A stretch of DNA of 64,000 nucleotides, taken from NCBI GenBank assembly GCA_964345295.1, contig CAYFQG010000001.1, positions 62,001-126,000 on the forward strand. The letters are read 5' to 3'. Of this stretch, positions 1-7,777 are shown one piece after another. Every line of letters begins with the position of its first letter. Position 1 is the first letter of the stretch. Made by a program: the position numbers and the translations under genes. The notes under the pieces are model-generated. The model made no database searches. It saw only the letters and a program-made list of their open reading frames with translations, and was not told the DNA's origin. The DNA is from JASBZA01 sp964345295. GTDB taxonomy: Bacteria; Bacillota; Clostridia; Saccharofermentanales; Fastidiosipilaceae.

Positions 1-87
1 TACGGCTATAGTAGAGGTCCAAAAAATCGTAATAGCCAGAATAAGGCTAATCCCGCCCTCTGTAGCTTTTATCCATTTTCCCTTCAT
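1..87 (-). CDS. Partial small membrane protein, Tad/DUF5702-like N-terminus
   Basis: Only the first 29 codons are inside the window; the gene runs off the left edge. The ATG at 87-85 overlaps the TGA of the upstream gene as ATGA, and a GAGGAG ribosome site precedes it. The start reads MKGKWIKATEGGISLILAIT and continues hydrophobic, which gives a short basic head, a Gly-Gly-Ile-Ser segment and one membrane helix. That head pattern (basic residues, then a GSIS-like motif before a helix) is typical of minor pseudopilin or TadE/DUF5702-type proteins in clostridial Tad clusters. The family call is inference from the N-terminus alone. Confidence 0.5.
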   Translation of the reverse strand, partial: MKGKWIKATEGGISLILAITIFWTSTIAV

Positions 88-359
88 GGCCTGCTCTCCT
101 CAAGCAATTCTTCGAGCGAGATAATCTGATCATCTGACCACATTAAAACTTCTATTAGCCTCTTGGGATTAGAAGAAGCCCGATAAATTTTATCAGCTCG
201 GTAAGTCTTATAAATTGCCTCTTGTTCGGGTTTAAACACAGTAAATTCTCTGGCCACTGATTCGACTTCAACATATAACTTGGGTAAAGCAACAATACCG
301 GTACAAAGTAAGATTAGGGTCAAAGGGATATGAATACTTGCTTCAAATGAATACGCCAT
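84..359 (-). CDS. Small single-pass membrane protein, TadE-like (91 aa)
   Basis: A 91-residue protein with one N-terminal membrane helix (about residues 10-30), preceded by a Phe-Glu-Ala-Ser motif, then a charged 60-residue extracytoplasmic tail. A glutamate next to Ala-Ser at the head of the helix is how TadE-like pseudopilins begin (EASLVLP in many Firmicutes), so a minor Tad/Flp pilus component is plausible but unproven. The ATG has an AGGAGG site 8 bases upstream, and that site lies in the 3' arm of a perfect 11-bp hairpin. The stop overlaps the next gene's start (ATGA), so the two are probably translated together. The rest of the cluster would lie beyond the left edge. Confidence 0.55.
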   Translation of the reverse strand: MAYSFEASIHIPLTLILLCTGIVALPKLYVEVESVAREFTVFKPEQEAIYKTYRADKIYRASSNPKRLIEVLMWSDDQIISLEELLEESRP

Positions 360-405
360 AAAAAAGCCTCCTGTCTAGAGATAAGAAAATCATAAGACAG
401 GAGGC
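360..405 (-). promoter_or_regulatory. Hairpin plus T-run that contains the RBS of the next gene
   Basis: A perfect 11-bp inverted repeat (366-376 with 395-405, 18-base loop) reads on the minus strand as a stem followed by six T residues and then directly the ATG at 359. The 3' arm carries AGGAGG, the Shine-Dalgarno of the 91-aa gene. The element could act as an intrinsic terminator, as an RBS-masking hairpin, or both. Confidence 0.6.
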
Positions 406-408
406 CAT

Positions 409-432
409 TAAAAAGGGCCCACAAAGGGCCAC
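409..432 (-). terminator. Intrinsic terminator after dtd
   Basis: On the minus strand a GGCCC stem pairs with GGGCC across a five-base loop and is followed by CTTTTT. It lies 25 bases past the dtd stop and ends the MGS-like/dtd transcript. Confidence 0.6.
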
Positions 433-454
433 AATCTTCTACAAATTTAATACA

Positions 455-907
455 CTATTTCTTCTTATCCGAACTATCTATCAAAATAGTAACAGGACCG
501 TCATTAATAAGACTGATCTGCATATCCGCTCCGAACTCACCGGTCGAAACAGGAATGTCATAGGTCTTAAGTTTAGAAATCATGGCTTCATAAAGCGGGA
601 TAGCCAAGTCAGGGCCGGCCGCATTGGAAAAACCCGGCCTATTCCCGCGTCTTGTATCGGCATAAAGCGTAAACTGAGAGACCAGAAGGATTTCTCCCCC
701 GACCTGACTGAGGCTTAGGTTCATCTTCCCCTCATCGTCTTCAAAAACCCGTAAGCCGGAAATCTTCTTGGCTAAATACTCTACATCTTCCGGACCGTCT
801 TCCTTGCCGATTCCCAATAAAATAAGAAAGCCATGTTGAATACCGGCTTTCACCTCTCCGTCAATAGAGACAGAGGCCTTAGAAACTCTTTGAATTAAAG
901 CACGCAT
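455..907 (-). CDS. dtd: D-aminoacyl-tRNA deacylase
   Basis: Removes D-amino acids (D-Tyr and others) wrongly attached to tRNA, in the cytoplasm. The 150-residue length is normal for DTD. The N-terminus MRALIQRVSKASVSIDG is characteristic, the SQFTLYAD segment (about residues 77-84) supplies the catalytic-site SQFT motif, and the NxGPVT motif appears near the C-terminus as INDGPVT. The start ATG shares one base with the upstream gene's stop (TAATG), so translation is coupled to the MGS-like protein. In many Firmicutes dtd follows relA; here rel is far away at 36-39 kb. A terminator follows the gene. Confidence 0.96.
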   Translation of the reverse strand: MRALIQRVSKASVSIDGEVKAGIQHGFLILLGIGKEDGPEDVEYLAKKISGLRVFEDDEGKMNLSLSQVGGEILLVSQFTLYADTRRGNRPGFSNAAGPDLAIPLYEAMISKLKTYDIPVSTGEFGADMQISLINDGPVTILIDSSDKKK

Positions 908-1296
908 TAATGTAGCAAATCTCTCCAGTCCAAGTCTCCGCGATCAATAGCCAAAATAAGAAGTTCAGCACTGGCCAAGTTACTGGCGTAGGGGATGTTA
1001 TTGGTATCACATGCTCGCATAATTAATGTCTTGTCGGCGTAAGAATCGCTCTTGGGGTCATGAAGATATATAACGGCATCTACTTCATTATATTCCGCTC
1101 TGGCCGCAATCTGATTGGTTCCGGCTGTCACGTCCGTGGCAATGCCGTTAACCTGAAGTCCTGCCTGAGTCTCAATAGTCTTCTGAACCTGACTTACCGA
1201 AAGAACCTCATGACGGGCTAAAATCTGCTTATAAGCTATACATAAGTTAACTAAGAGCTCATTCTTACGGTTATCTGCTAATAATACAATCTTCAT
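907..1296 (-). CDS. Methylglyoxal-synthase-like domain protein, probably not catalytic
   Basis: The 129 residues align along their length with methylglyoxal synthase (MGS), which converts dihydroxyacetone phosphate to methylglyoxal. Aligned from memory with E. coli MgsA, the residues that do the chemistry are missing: catalytic Asp71 is Thr60, His98 is Ala87, Asp101 is Thr90, His19 is Ala7, and the phosphate-binding TGTTG loop is SQVQK (35-39). Asp20, Lys23 and Asp91 equivalents (D8, K11, D80) remain. So the fold is probably MGS but the enzyme activity is doubtful; a ligand-sensing role is possible. It has a GGAGG site, its own promoter upstream, and is coupled to dtd by a one-base stop/start overlap. 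An automatic label of mgsA would be misleading. Confidence 0.7.
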   Translation of the reverse strand: MKIVLLADNRKNELLVNLCIAYKQILARHEVLSVSQVQKTIETQAGLQVNGIATDVTAGTNQIAARAEYNEVDAVIYLHDPKSDSYADKTLIMRACDTNNIPYASNLASAELLILAIDRGDLDWRDLLH

Positions 1297-1367
1297 TCGA
1301 GTCCTCCGTCATCTATCCAAAACGTCTAATCCGTAAATTAGTGCATAATCACCTTGTAAACACAATT

Positions 1368-1396
1368 ATTCTACTAATTATCTGTGCTAGTTACAA
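1368..1396 (-). promoter_or_regulatory. Sigma-A promoter for the MGS-like/dtd pair
   Basis: On the minus strand TTGTAA (1396-1391) and TAGAAT (1373-1368) are separated by exactly 17 bases. Transcription would start near 1361 and give a leader of about 65 bases before the ATG at 1296. Confidence 0.65.
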
Positions 1397-1444
1397 GTGT
1401 CATTTCAGCCTAAAAATAGGTACCAAAATTAGCCAGGTCTCCAA

Positions 1445-2152
1445 TTACTTAAACAACTTGCTGTATTCCGGATTAGAAAGCAGGCTTACATAAGACCCTT
1501 TTCCGATGATGATATGGTCAACTAAGGTAATTCCTATCATCTTGCCGATTTCGGCAAAGCGCATAGTAGAATCCAAATCTTCGACCGAAGGGTTGGGGTC
1601 CCCGCTGGGATGATTATGAACCAAAATAATGGATTGCGCATTAGCTCTGATGGCCTCGCGAAAAATATCTTTGGCCGATAAGGTCATCCCAGTTGAACTT
1701 CCGGTAGATAGTTTTAAATCTCTAATAAAACATTTTCTTTGATCCAAAAAAATTAGATGCAGCTCTTCATGGTCTAAATCTTCTAATTTTGGTCCCATAT
1801 GATCGTATACTAGATCCGGACGGTTCAATCTTATCTTGGCTTCATTCAGAACACGGTATGCTCTTTTGCCTATTTCCAATGAAGCTTTAATCTTAATAGC
1901 CTTACTCTTACCAATACCGGAAAGGTCGGTCAATTCCTCAATACTGACTTCCCTTAGGTCCGGTATGCCGCGTTTGGATCCGAAGCGGTTCAAGATAGCG
2001 GAGGCTAGGTCCAAGGCAGATTGGCCCCTTGATCCGTTTCCTAAAATGATAGCCAAAAGCTCTTGGTCACTTAAGCTCTCAGCACCTTGATAGTAAAAGC
2101 GCTCGTATGGTCTTTGCTTTTCGGGCAAGTCTTGAATGCGGATGTTTTCCAT
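1445..2152 (-). CDS. radC: RadC-family JAB1/MPN metalloprotein
   Basis: A 235-residue RadC/YicR family protein. The N-terminal half holds helix-hairpin-helix segments (LSGIGKSKAIKIKA near residues 77-90) and the C-terminal half the JAMM metal site, seen as HNHPSGDPNPSVED around residues 175-190. The family's biochemical role is unsettled and the old DNA-repair assignment is not well supported. The start ATG has AGGAGG 5 bases upstream, but an intrinsic terminator lies between this gene and asnS only about 15 bases before the start, so radC is probably expressed by read-through. Confidence 0.93.
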   Translation of the reverse strand: MENIRIQDLPEKQRPYERFYYQGAESLSDQELLAIILGNGSRGQSALDLASAILNRFGSKRGIPDLREVSIEELTDLSGIGKSKAIKIKASLEIGKRAYRVLNEAKIRLNRPDLVYDHMGPKLEDLDHEELHLIFLDQRKCFIRDLKLSTGSSTGMTLSAKDIFREAIRANAQSIILVHNHPSGDPNPSVEDLDSTMRFAEIGKMIGITLVDHIIIGKGSYVSLLSNPEYSKLFK

Positions 2153-2165
2153 ATGGTCCTCCTAA

Positions 2166-2202
2166 ACAAAAAAGGCTAACCCCTTAAAGAGTTAGCCTTA
2201 AA
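2166..2202 (-). terminator. Terminator between asnS and radC
   Basis: On the minus strand a 9-bp perfect stem (AAGGCTAAC with GTTAGCCTT, at 2191-2199 and 2172-2180) is followed by TTTTTTG. The T-run is only 7 bases from the AGGAGG of radC, which leaves no room for a promoter between them. Confidence 0.8.
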
Positions 2203-2245
2203 ATCTGTCTCTGATATGTGTAATGTATGTTTTGCTATTTAAATT

Positions 2246-3646
2246 TTAGAAATTAGCCTGACCCGTTGTTCTGGGGAAAGGTAGGACGTCTCTGATATTA
2301 GAGACACCGGTAAGGTACATGATGAGTCTTTCGAAGCCCAGACCGTAACCGCCGTGATGCGTAGTACCGTACTTACGAAGCTCAACATACCAATCGTAAG
2401 CGGGACCGCCCACGCCCTTCTCTTCCATCATTTTCAGAAGATAGTCCAAACGCTCTTCACGCTGGCTTCCTCCGATAATCTCACCGATAAGAGGGACCAA
2501 GCAATCAACGGCCGCAACGGTCTTACCGTCATCATTAAGTCGCATATAGAACGCTTTAACATCTTTAGGATAATCCGTAACAAAAACCGGTCCTTTAAAG
2601 ACCTCTTCGGTCAAATAGCGTTCGTGCTCGGTCTGTAATTCCACACCCCAGGAAACCGGGAATTGGAACTTCTTGCCGGATTTTTCCAAAATCTCAATGG
2701 CTTCCGTATAGCTAATTCTCTTAAAATCCGTATCGGCAACCAGCTTCAATCGCTCGATTAAGTCCGGATCATTTTGCTTATTGCAAAATTCCATTTCTTC
2801 GGCACAATTTTCCAGCACATAGTGGATGACGTAGCGGAGCATATCTTCCGCCAAATCCATAACATCGTCCAAATCAGCAAAGGCAATTTCCGGCTCAATC
2901 ATCCAGAATTCCGCAGCATGGCGAGGCGTGTTGGAGTGTTCCGCCCTAAAAGTCGGTCCGAAGGTATAAATCTTACCCAAGGCCTGGGCGAAGCTTTCAC
3001 CGTTCAGCTGACCCGAAACACTGAGGAAAGTGGATTTACCGAAAAAGTCTTTGCTGTAATCGACTTTGCCATCCTCTGTTAAGGGTAGATTATCCTGGTC
3101 CAAAGTGGTTACTCTGAACATTTCACCCGCACCTTCCGCATCGGAAGCCGTAATGATAGGTGTATGAACATAGACAAAATTTCTATCGTGGAAAAATTTA
3201 TGGATGGCGAAAGAAGCTTCTGACCGAATTTTAAAGACAGCGGAGAAAAGATTGGTACGAGGTCTAAGATGAGCAATACTTCTTAAATACTCAGGCGTAT
3301 GCGTCTTAGGTTGCAAAGGATAATCCGGAGGGCAGGCTCCTTCTATCTCAATAAGATCAGCATTAATCTCGTAGGGTTGACGTGCATCGGGCGTCAGAAG
3401 GAAAGTTCCTTCTACGATGATAGCCGCACCGGTCCCCAGAGAGGACACCTCGGGAAAATTCTCCAGCTTTTCTCTTTCAGCCACAATCTGAATGGGCGTA
3501 AAGAAACTTCCGTCCGTTATCTTGATGAACGAAAAGCGTTTCTGGCCCCTAATCTGTTTAATCCAACCCTTAACTCTTACCTTTTGGTCTTGGTAAGTCT
3601 CGGGGTCTTTGGCCAAAGTATGGATACTCAGAGTCTGAATACTCAT
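2246..3646 (-). CDS. asnS: Asparaginyl-tRNA synthetase
   Basis: Class IIb aminoacyl-tRNA synthetase that charges tRNA-Asn with asparagine. The 466 residues are the normal length. An N-terminal OB-fold for the anticodon (about 20-110, with VRVKGWIKQIRGQKRFSF) precedes the class II core: motif 2 is seen as FRAEHSNTPRHAAEFWMIEPE and motif 3 as GGYGLGFERLIMYLTG, ending in the AsnRS signature VLPFPRT. The start is 12 bases from the SEC-C gene stop, with AGAGGAG as ribosome site. No T-box leader is present, which fits its internal position in an operon. Confidence 0.97.
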   Translation of the reverse strand: MSIQTLSIHTLAKDPETYQDQKVRVKGWIKQIRGQKRFSFIKITDGSFFTPIQIVAEREKLENFPEVSSLGTGAAIIVEGTFLLTPDARQPYEINADLIEIEGACPPDYPLQPKTHTPEYLRSIAHLRPRTNLFSAVFKIRSEASFAIHKFFHDRNFVYVHTPIITASDAEGAGEMFRVTTLDQDNLPLTEDGKVDYSKDFFGKSTFLSVSGQLNGESFAQALGKIYTFGPTFRAEHSNTPRHAAEFWMIEPEIAFADLDDVMDLAEDMLRYVIHYVLENCAEEMEFCNKQNDPDLIERLKLVADTDFKRISYTEAIEILEKSGKKFQFPVSWGVELQTEHERYLTEEVFKGPVFVTDYPKDVKAFYMRLNDDGKTVAAVDCLVPLIGEIIGGSQREERLDYLLKMMEEKGVGGPAYDWYVELRKYGTTHHGGYGLGFERLIMYLTGVSNIRDVLPFPRTTGQANF

Positions 3647-3658
3647 GTCTTACTCCTC

Positions 3659-4168
3659 TTATTTGCCGCAGCAGTTCTTATATTTCTTACCGGATCCGCA
3701 AGGACAAGGATCGTTACGTCCTACAATTTTCTCGCTGACTGCAATGTGATCGGTCCTATAGCGTTTACCGATTTCTTCAATCTTCTCTTCACTAAAAACA
3801 TTAGTCCAGGAATCCAACTTAAAAAGCCAAGGCGCCTGGGCTTCATGCATGTTATAAAGAAGCTTTTCATAATCAATATCTAAGTTAATCCGGGTATCGT
3901 CTTCGATTTCATCCAGGTCCAAAGGCGTCTTTAAGCTTTCGTTAACTCCGTCCAAGAAACCTAAGAAAGACACCATATCATCATCCTCATATTCAAGGGC
4001 TTTGGCCAATTCTTTGGCCGTGGAATTCAAGGGGAAATTCGGGTAGCCTTGTAAAATCAAATCATAAGCATGTTGCTCGGTCTCATAATAATGCTCGACA
4101 AAATCGCTAAAAGCTTTCTCATTCGAATTGTCTTCTATTTTCTTATTCCATTCTGCGAAGTAGGTCAT
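3659..4168 (-). CDS. SEC-C motif protein of unknown role
   Basis: A 169-residue acidic protein. The last 20 residues are a textbook SEC-C zinc motif (GRNDPCPCGSGKKYKNCCGK, ligands C-x-C...CC), the same module found at the SecA C-terminus and in many small proteins. The first 140 residues are acidic, probably helical, and not recognised by me. It lies between holA and asnS in an apparent operon with 27- and 12-base spacers. A zinc-dependent protein-protein or ribosome contact is a reasonable guess for the tail; the overall function is unknown. Confidence 0.75.
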   Translation of the reverse strand: MTYFAEWNKKIEDNSNEKAFSDFVEHYYETEQHAYDLILQGYPNFPLNSTAKELAKALEYEDDDMVSFLGFLDGVNESLKTPLDLDEIEDDTRINLDIDYEKLLYNMHEAQAPWLFKLDSWTNVFSEEKIEEIGKRYRTDHIAVSEKIVGRNDPCPCGSGKKYKNCCGK

Positions 4169-4195
4169 AGTTTTTACCTTTTCCTTATATTTTCA

Positions 4196-5257
4196 TTAAG
4201 TAGTAAGGGCTAATTTACCACTTTTGACGGACCTTGTCACCTGAGAAGGCTCCAGGGCTTGCAACAAAAGAAGCTCCATTCCCATGGCCTCCGGAATCTG
4301 TCCGCTCTTAATCTTATAGTCGGTATCGGCTACCAGTAGATATATTGCTTCTACCTGCTCTTTACTAAAAGTTCTCTTTTGCTGCCATAGTTTGCGGGCT
4401 ACAAAATCCACCACGTTTAATTTGGTTTTAACGTCTTCAACATTTCTGCAGTTTAAGGCGACGGCCAACTGGCGAAAATGGCGGCCTACCATAAACAATA
4501 TATATTGAGGACTTTGCCTTTGTTCTATTAAATTCTGATAAAGCATGAGTGCATTTTGAGCATTTTTAGCGGCAATATTGTCGGTCAAATTAAAAATGGT
4601 CCCTTGGATATCAGGCAAAGCAATTTGGTTTAAAAGATCTAGATTAACCACAGTATTTTGACCTTTAAAGGCCAGAGCAATTTTCTCCAGTTCAGACCTT
4701 AATAAGAGCATGTCATTGTCGCATCGACTTATAAGGCTATCTAAAGCATCTCCTGTTATTTTAATACCTTCTCTTCCAAGGAAAGCCGCTCCCCATCGTT
4801 TAAGACTATCGGATTTTTCTTTGGAAAATTCGACCAACAAACCCTTTTCCTGTACGGCTTGGAGATTTTTCTTTCGTCTCTTATCAATCTTATCTTCCAC
4901 AAAAATAAGGACTGCATATGGATTTGTTGCATCAACTAGATGTATCAAATTATCCAGCTGCTCGTTCGAAAGGGTCTTATCGAATAAAGCGGTCCGCCTT
5001 AAAATAATAAGACGTTTAGAGGCAATAAAGGCGGGTGTCATCAGGCTGAAAGCCAAGTCATTAAATGGAATCCGGTCAATCTTGTTCCCATAATCTTCAT
5101 CTTGTTTATCAATCTGACCTGAAGCCTCGATTCCGAGGGCCTTTTCAATTGCTTTAAGAGCATGATTCAAGAGGTAAGTCTCCTCACCGTAAAACAGGTA
5201 AAGAGGCCTAATCTTCTCCTCTTTTATTTCTTGCATGAGCTTAAGATAGTTTGCCAT
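4196..5257 (-). CDS. holA: DNA polymerase III delta subunit
   Basis: Clamp-loader subunit that opens the beta sliding clamp. The 353 residues begin with the typical LMQEIKEEKIRPLYLFYGEETYLL segment (delta proteins have a degenerate P-loop here) and continue with the delta AAA+ and collar regions, including LLLLRSELEKIALAF. In Firmicutes holA usually follows comEC, exactly as here: its ATG abuts the comEC stop with no spacer. The ribosome site is a GGAGG inside the end of comEC, so translation is coupled. Confidence 0.93.
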   Translation of the reverse strand: MANYLKLMQEIKEEKIRPLYLFYGEETYLLNHALKAIEKALGIEASGQIDKQDEDYGNKIDRIPFNDLAFSLMTPAFIASKRLIILRRTALFDKTLSNEQLDNLIHLVDATNPYAVLIFVEDKIDKRRKKNLQAVQEKGLLVEFSKEKSDSLKRWGAAFLGREGIKITGDALDSLISRCDNDMLLLRSELEKIALAFKGQNTVVNLDLLNQIALPDIQGTIFNLTDNIAAKNAQNALMLYQNLIEQRQSPQYILFMVGRHFRQLAVALNCRNVEDVKTKLNVVDFVARKLWQQKRTFSKEQVEAIYLLVADTDYKIKSGQIPEAMGMELLLLQALEPSQVTRSVKSGKLALTT

Positions 5258-7666
5258 CTAGTCCTCCTGGTCCAATATTCTAGCATAGGCGTAAGGTAAG
5301 TAGGGAGACGGACTCTCCGATATTTGCCAACGACCGGCCAAAGTCTTACAGACCTTAATAGTTCCCGTTAATTCCACTCTCCTGAAATCTCCTAGCTTAG
5401 TAGCTCTTTCTTTTACCTCCGCCGAAGGATGGCCATAGCGATTCGTCAAAGAGGCACAATTAATAATAAGCTTAGGACTTATCTTCTCTATAAAAGCCTG
5501 ACTATTGGATCCTTTAGAACCATGATGGGCCAAGAGGAAAATATGTGCCTGGGGAATTAGATTAGATTCAAGGTATATTTTTTCCTCCTCAATCCCTATA
5601 TCCCCCGGAAAAAATGTCTTGAGGCCCTTATAGTTCAAAACAAGAACCAGGCTTCCAGCATTGCCGCTCTTGTCTTTGCCTATAGATAAGTGCTTGCTGT
5701 CGCTCGGTATAGGACCGATGACATCAACACTGTATGATGAGCCCTTATATGAACCGGGACTTACAAATTCTATTGAACTGCCTCTTTTATCCGCCCAAGC
5801 TAATAGTTCACCTAATTTATGAGTGTCGTGACTAGCCGGAGCTGCCAAGACTATATTTCGAATGAATAAAAGATCATCTTCTAAAATCTCCATGACTCCT
5901 GCATAGTGGTCCATATCTAAATGGCTAATAAAGAAATAATCGATTTCGTATTTTTCTTGAAAGTTCAAAAATTCTTTTAACTTCTTCCCTGTTCCTACCG
6001 GTCCTCCATCAAAGACCAAAACCTCTTTATCGATTAACACGCTACAATTACCTTGTCCCACATCCAAAAAATAGAGGCCCTTACTTCTATATAAAAATAT
6101 TTGTAATAATGTCATAACAAACAGTAACAAAGCCGAAACGATAGGCAGAATTTTCTTATAAGCCCAATGCCAGCGATGTCTTAAAATAGGAATTATTAAG
6201 ACAGGTATAAAGAGAAAATAAAATCTCGACAAGCTGAGGCTGGGCCCTATAATTCGCCGGCTTAAAAGGGCAAAGACCGGATCAAGGCCCAGTAATAAAG
6301 TCTTCATAGCCTGCATGAGCCAATAGGCAGGTGCTTCTAAGGGTAAAGTAAGTAATAAAAGAAAGGCCCAACGTAGGAAAAGATTTAGCATAGGTAAAAT
6401 AAGAAGATTCGCCAACAGAATATTGATTGTCCAGCTTGTTCCCGGCCTATAAAGAAAAGGGATTAAAAAGAGCTGGATAATAAAATATAAAGTAAGCTTT
6501 TGCCTCAGGCGAAATCCAAAACTCTGACGTGTTTCTCCGAGAAGATCGATTTCTCTTCTTTGCTGCCTCCTTAAGTTTATATAGATAGCCTGCGTGGCCA
6601 AGCAAGACATTTGAAATCCCTTATCTAAAAGCACATGAGGTCTTATAAAAGCAAGAATAAGAATCGAAGCATAAAGATAGTTGTCACCTAGGGAATGCCT
6701 GGCTTTTTTCTGATTGATAACCTGTAAGCTTTTCATCAGCGAAGCCCTGATAAGAGCCGGTTCTCCCATGCTGAGGCAAGCAAAAAAGACTAAAATACCT
6801 ATGCGACTATAAAGTCTTCTATTACGTTCCTGTCCAAAGAAAGACTGAAAGGGGACCGCTACAGACAGTAACAAACTTACGGAATTTCCCGAGGCAACCA
6901 AAACATGGCTTAAGCCCAAATGCTTAAACTTATCTTGCACATCTTTTCTTAAATAGCTCCTGTCTCCGTATAGCATAGCCGTAACCAGCCCCGTAAAATC
7001 CTCGCCCGATAAAGCCGCCATTCGGTCTCTTATGGCCACTCTAAGCCTATACATTAAGCCTCTAAACATAGATGTCGGATAGAAAGCCCTTGTATCTAAA
7101 ATCTTCACCGCAGAATTATCCGTAATAAAGGCACTGAAATAAAAACCCTTCTTAATAGGATAGTCCCCCCAATTCCTAAGTCCCGGGATTCTGTCGCGCG
7201 CTAAATTGGAAGGTTTAACTTCCGCCATATAAAGCTCTCCCAAGTTAAGAGGACAAGGTGTTTTACCGTAAAGCATGACCCGGAGCCCCGAAGCAGGTCC
7301 GTCTGAAATGGTGGCCTGAAGATTGTAGCTTTCTTCAGCATAATTTATATCGAGTTTATCGACCCTGAATGTAATAACAGACTTCGCCTTATGGTCCATA
7401 AAATGCCACAACTTAACCTGTCCTGTCTGATAGAGAAAAAAGAAAAGGAAAATCCATAGAAAAGCGATTTCCATCACTTTACTAATCAAAAAATCACCGG
7501 GACGGTATAGTCTCTTAAGAAACCTAAAAAGAGCCAAGCCCAGTAGCATACGAAATAAACTGATCCGCCTTACGACAAGTTCAGCCAAGACAAATAGGAC
7601 AAGAACGCCCGGCAAGAGGGGTCTGTCTTTTATAAGTTGTCGGAAATAAACAATAGGCGTATGCAT
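5258..7666 (-). CDS. comEC: ComEC/Rec2 DNA-uptake channel protein
   Basis: Membrane channel for transport of single-stranded DNA during transformation. The 802 residues contain N-terminal helices and a small OB-like domain, the Competence membrane domain (roughly 210-500; the usual SGLHV motif reads SGNSV), and a C-terminal metallo-beta-lactamase domain (about 530-770) with SHLDMDHYAG as the metal motif and LLAHHGSKGSNS near the end. The MBL domain looks intact. It heads the comEC-holA-SEC-C-asnS run. The ribosome site is weak (AAAGAG) and sits in the 3' arm of a 10-bp hairpin. Other competence genes are not in this window. Confidence 0.93.
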   Translation of the reverse strand: MHTPIVYFRQLIKDRPLLPGVLVLFVLAELVVRRISLFRMLLGLALFRFLKRLYRPGDFLISKVMEIAFLWIFLFFFLYQTGQVKLWHFMDHKAKSVITFRVDKLDINYAEESYNLQATISDGPASGLRVMLYGKTPCPLNLGELYMAEVKPSNLARDRIPGLRNWGDYPIKKGFYFSAFITDNSAVKILDTRAFYPTSMFRGLMYRLRVAIRDRMAALSGEDFTGLVTAMLYGDRSYLRKDVQDKFKHLGLSHVLVASGNSVSLLLSVAVPFQSFFGQERNRRLYSRIGILVFFACLSMGEPALIRASLMKSLQVINQKKARHSLGDNYLYASILILAFIRPHVLLDKGFQMSCLATQAIYINLRRQQRREIDLLGETRQSFGFRLRQKLTLYFIIQLFLIPFLYRPGTSWTINILLANLLILPMLNLFLRWAFLLLLTLPLEAPAYWLMQAMKTLLLGLDPVFALLSRRIIGPSLSLSRFYFLFIPVLIIPILRHRWHWAYKKILPIVSALLLFVMTLLQIFLYRSKGLYFLDVGQGNCSVLIDKEVLVFDGGPVGTGKKLKEFLNFQEKYEIDYFFISHLDMDHYAGVMEILEDDLLFIRNIVLAAPASHDTHKLGELLAWADKRGSSIEFVSPGSYKGSSYSVDVIGPIPSDSKHLSIGKDKSGNAGSLVLVLNYKGLKTFFPGDIGIEEEKIYLESNLIPQAHIFLLAHHGSKGSNSQAFIEKISPKLIINCASLTNRYGHPSAEVKERATKLGDFRRVELTGTIKVCKTLAGRWQISESPSPYLPYAYARILDQED

Positions 7667-7672
7667 TAGGAA

Positions 7673-7710
7673 CTCTTTCTCTTTTGGTTAAGGACAGTTT
7701 AGAGAAAGAG
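7673..7710 (-). promoter_or_regulatory. Leader hairpin just before comEC
   Basis: A perfect 10-bp inverted repeat (7673-7682 with 7701-7710, 18-base loop). On the minus strand the 3' arm AGAGAAAGAG is also the purine-rich stretch closest to the comEC ATG, so the stem could hide the ribosome site. No T-run follows, so it does not look like a terminator. Confidence 0.45.
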
Positions 7711-7777
7711 GACCTTAAAATGGGGCAACAAAATACCTCAAAACCCCACATTGGGAGCATGCGTGAGTGACTTCTAT

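Noticed and set aside
907..1296. Calling the gene mgsA (active methylglyoxal synthase)
   Set aside because: The catalytic Asp, both His and the phosphate loop are replaced.
1836..2090. Open frames on the opposite strand of radC, asnS, nrdJ and others
   Set aside because: They lie fully inside strongly supported genes, have no ribosome site, and match no family I know.
2246..3660. T-box or other leader in front of asnS
   Set aside because: Only 12 bases separate asnS from the gene before it; there is no room for a leader.
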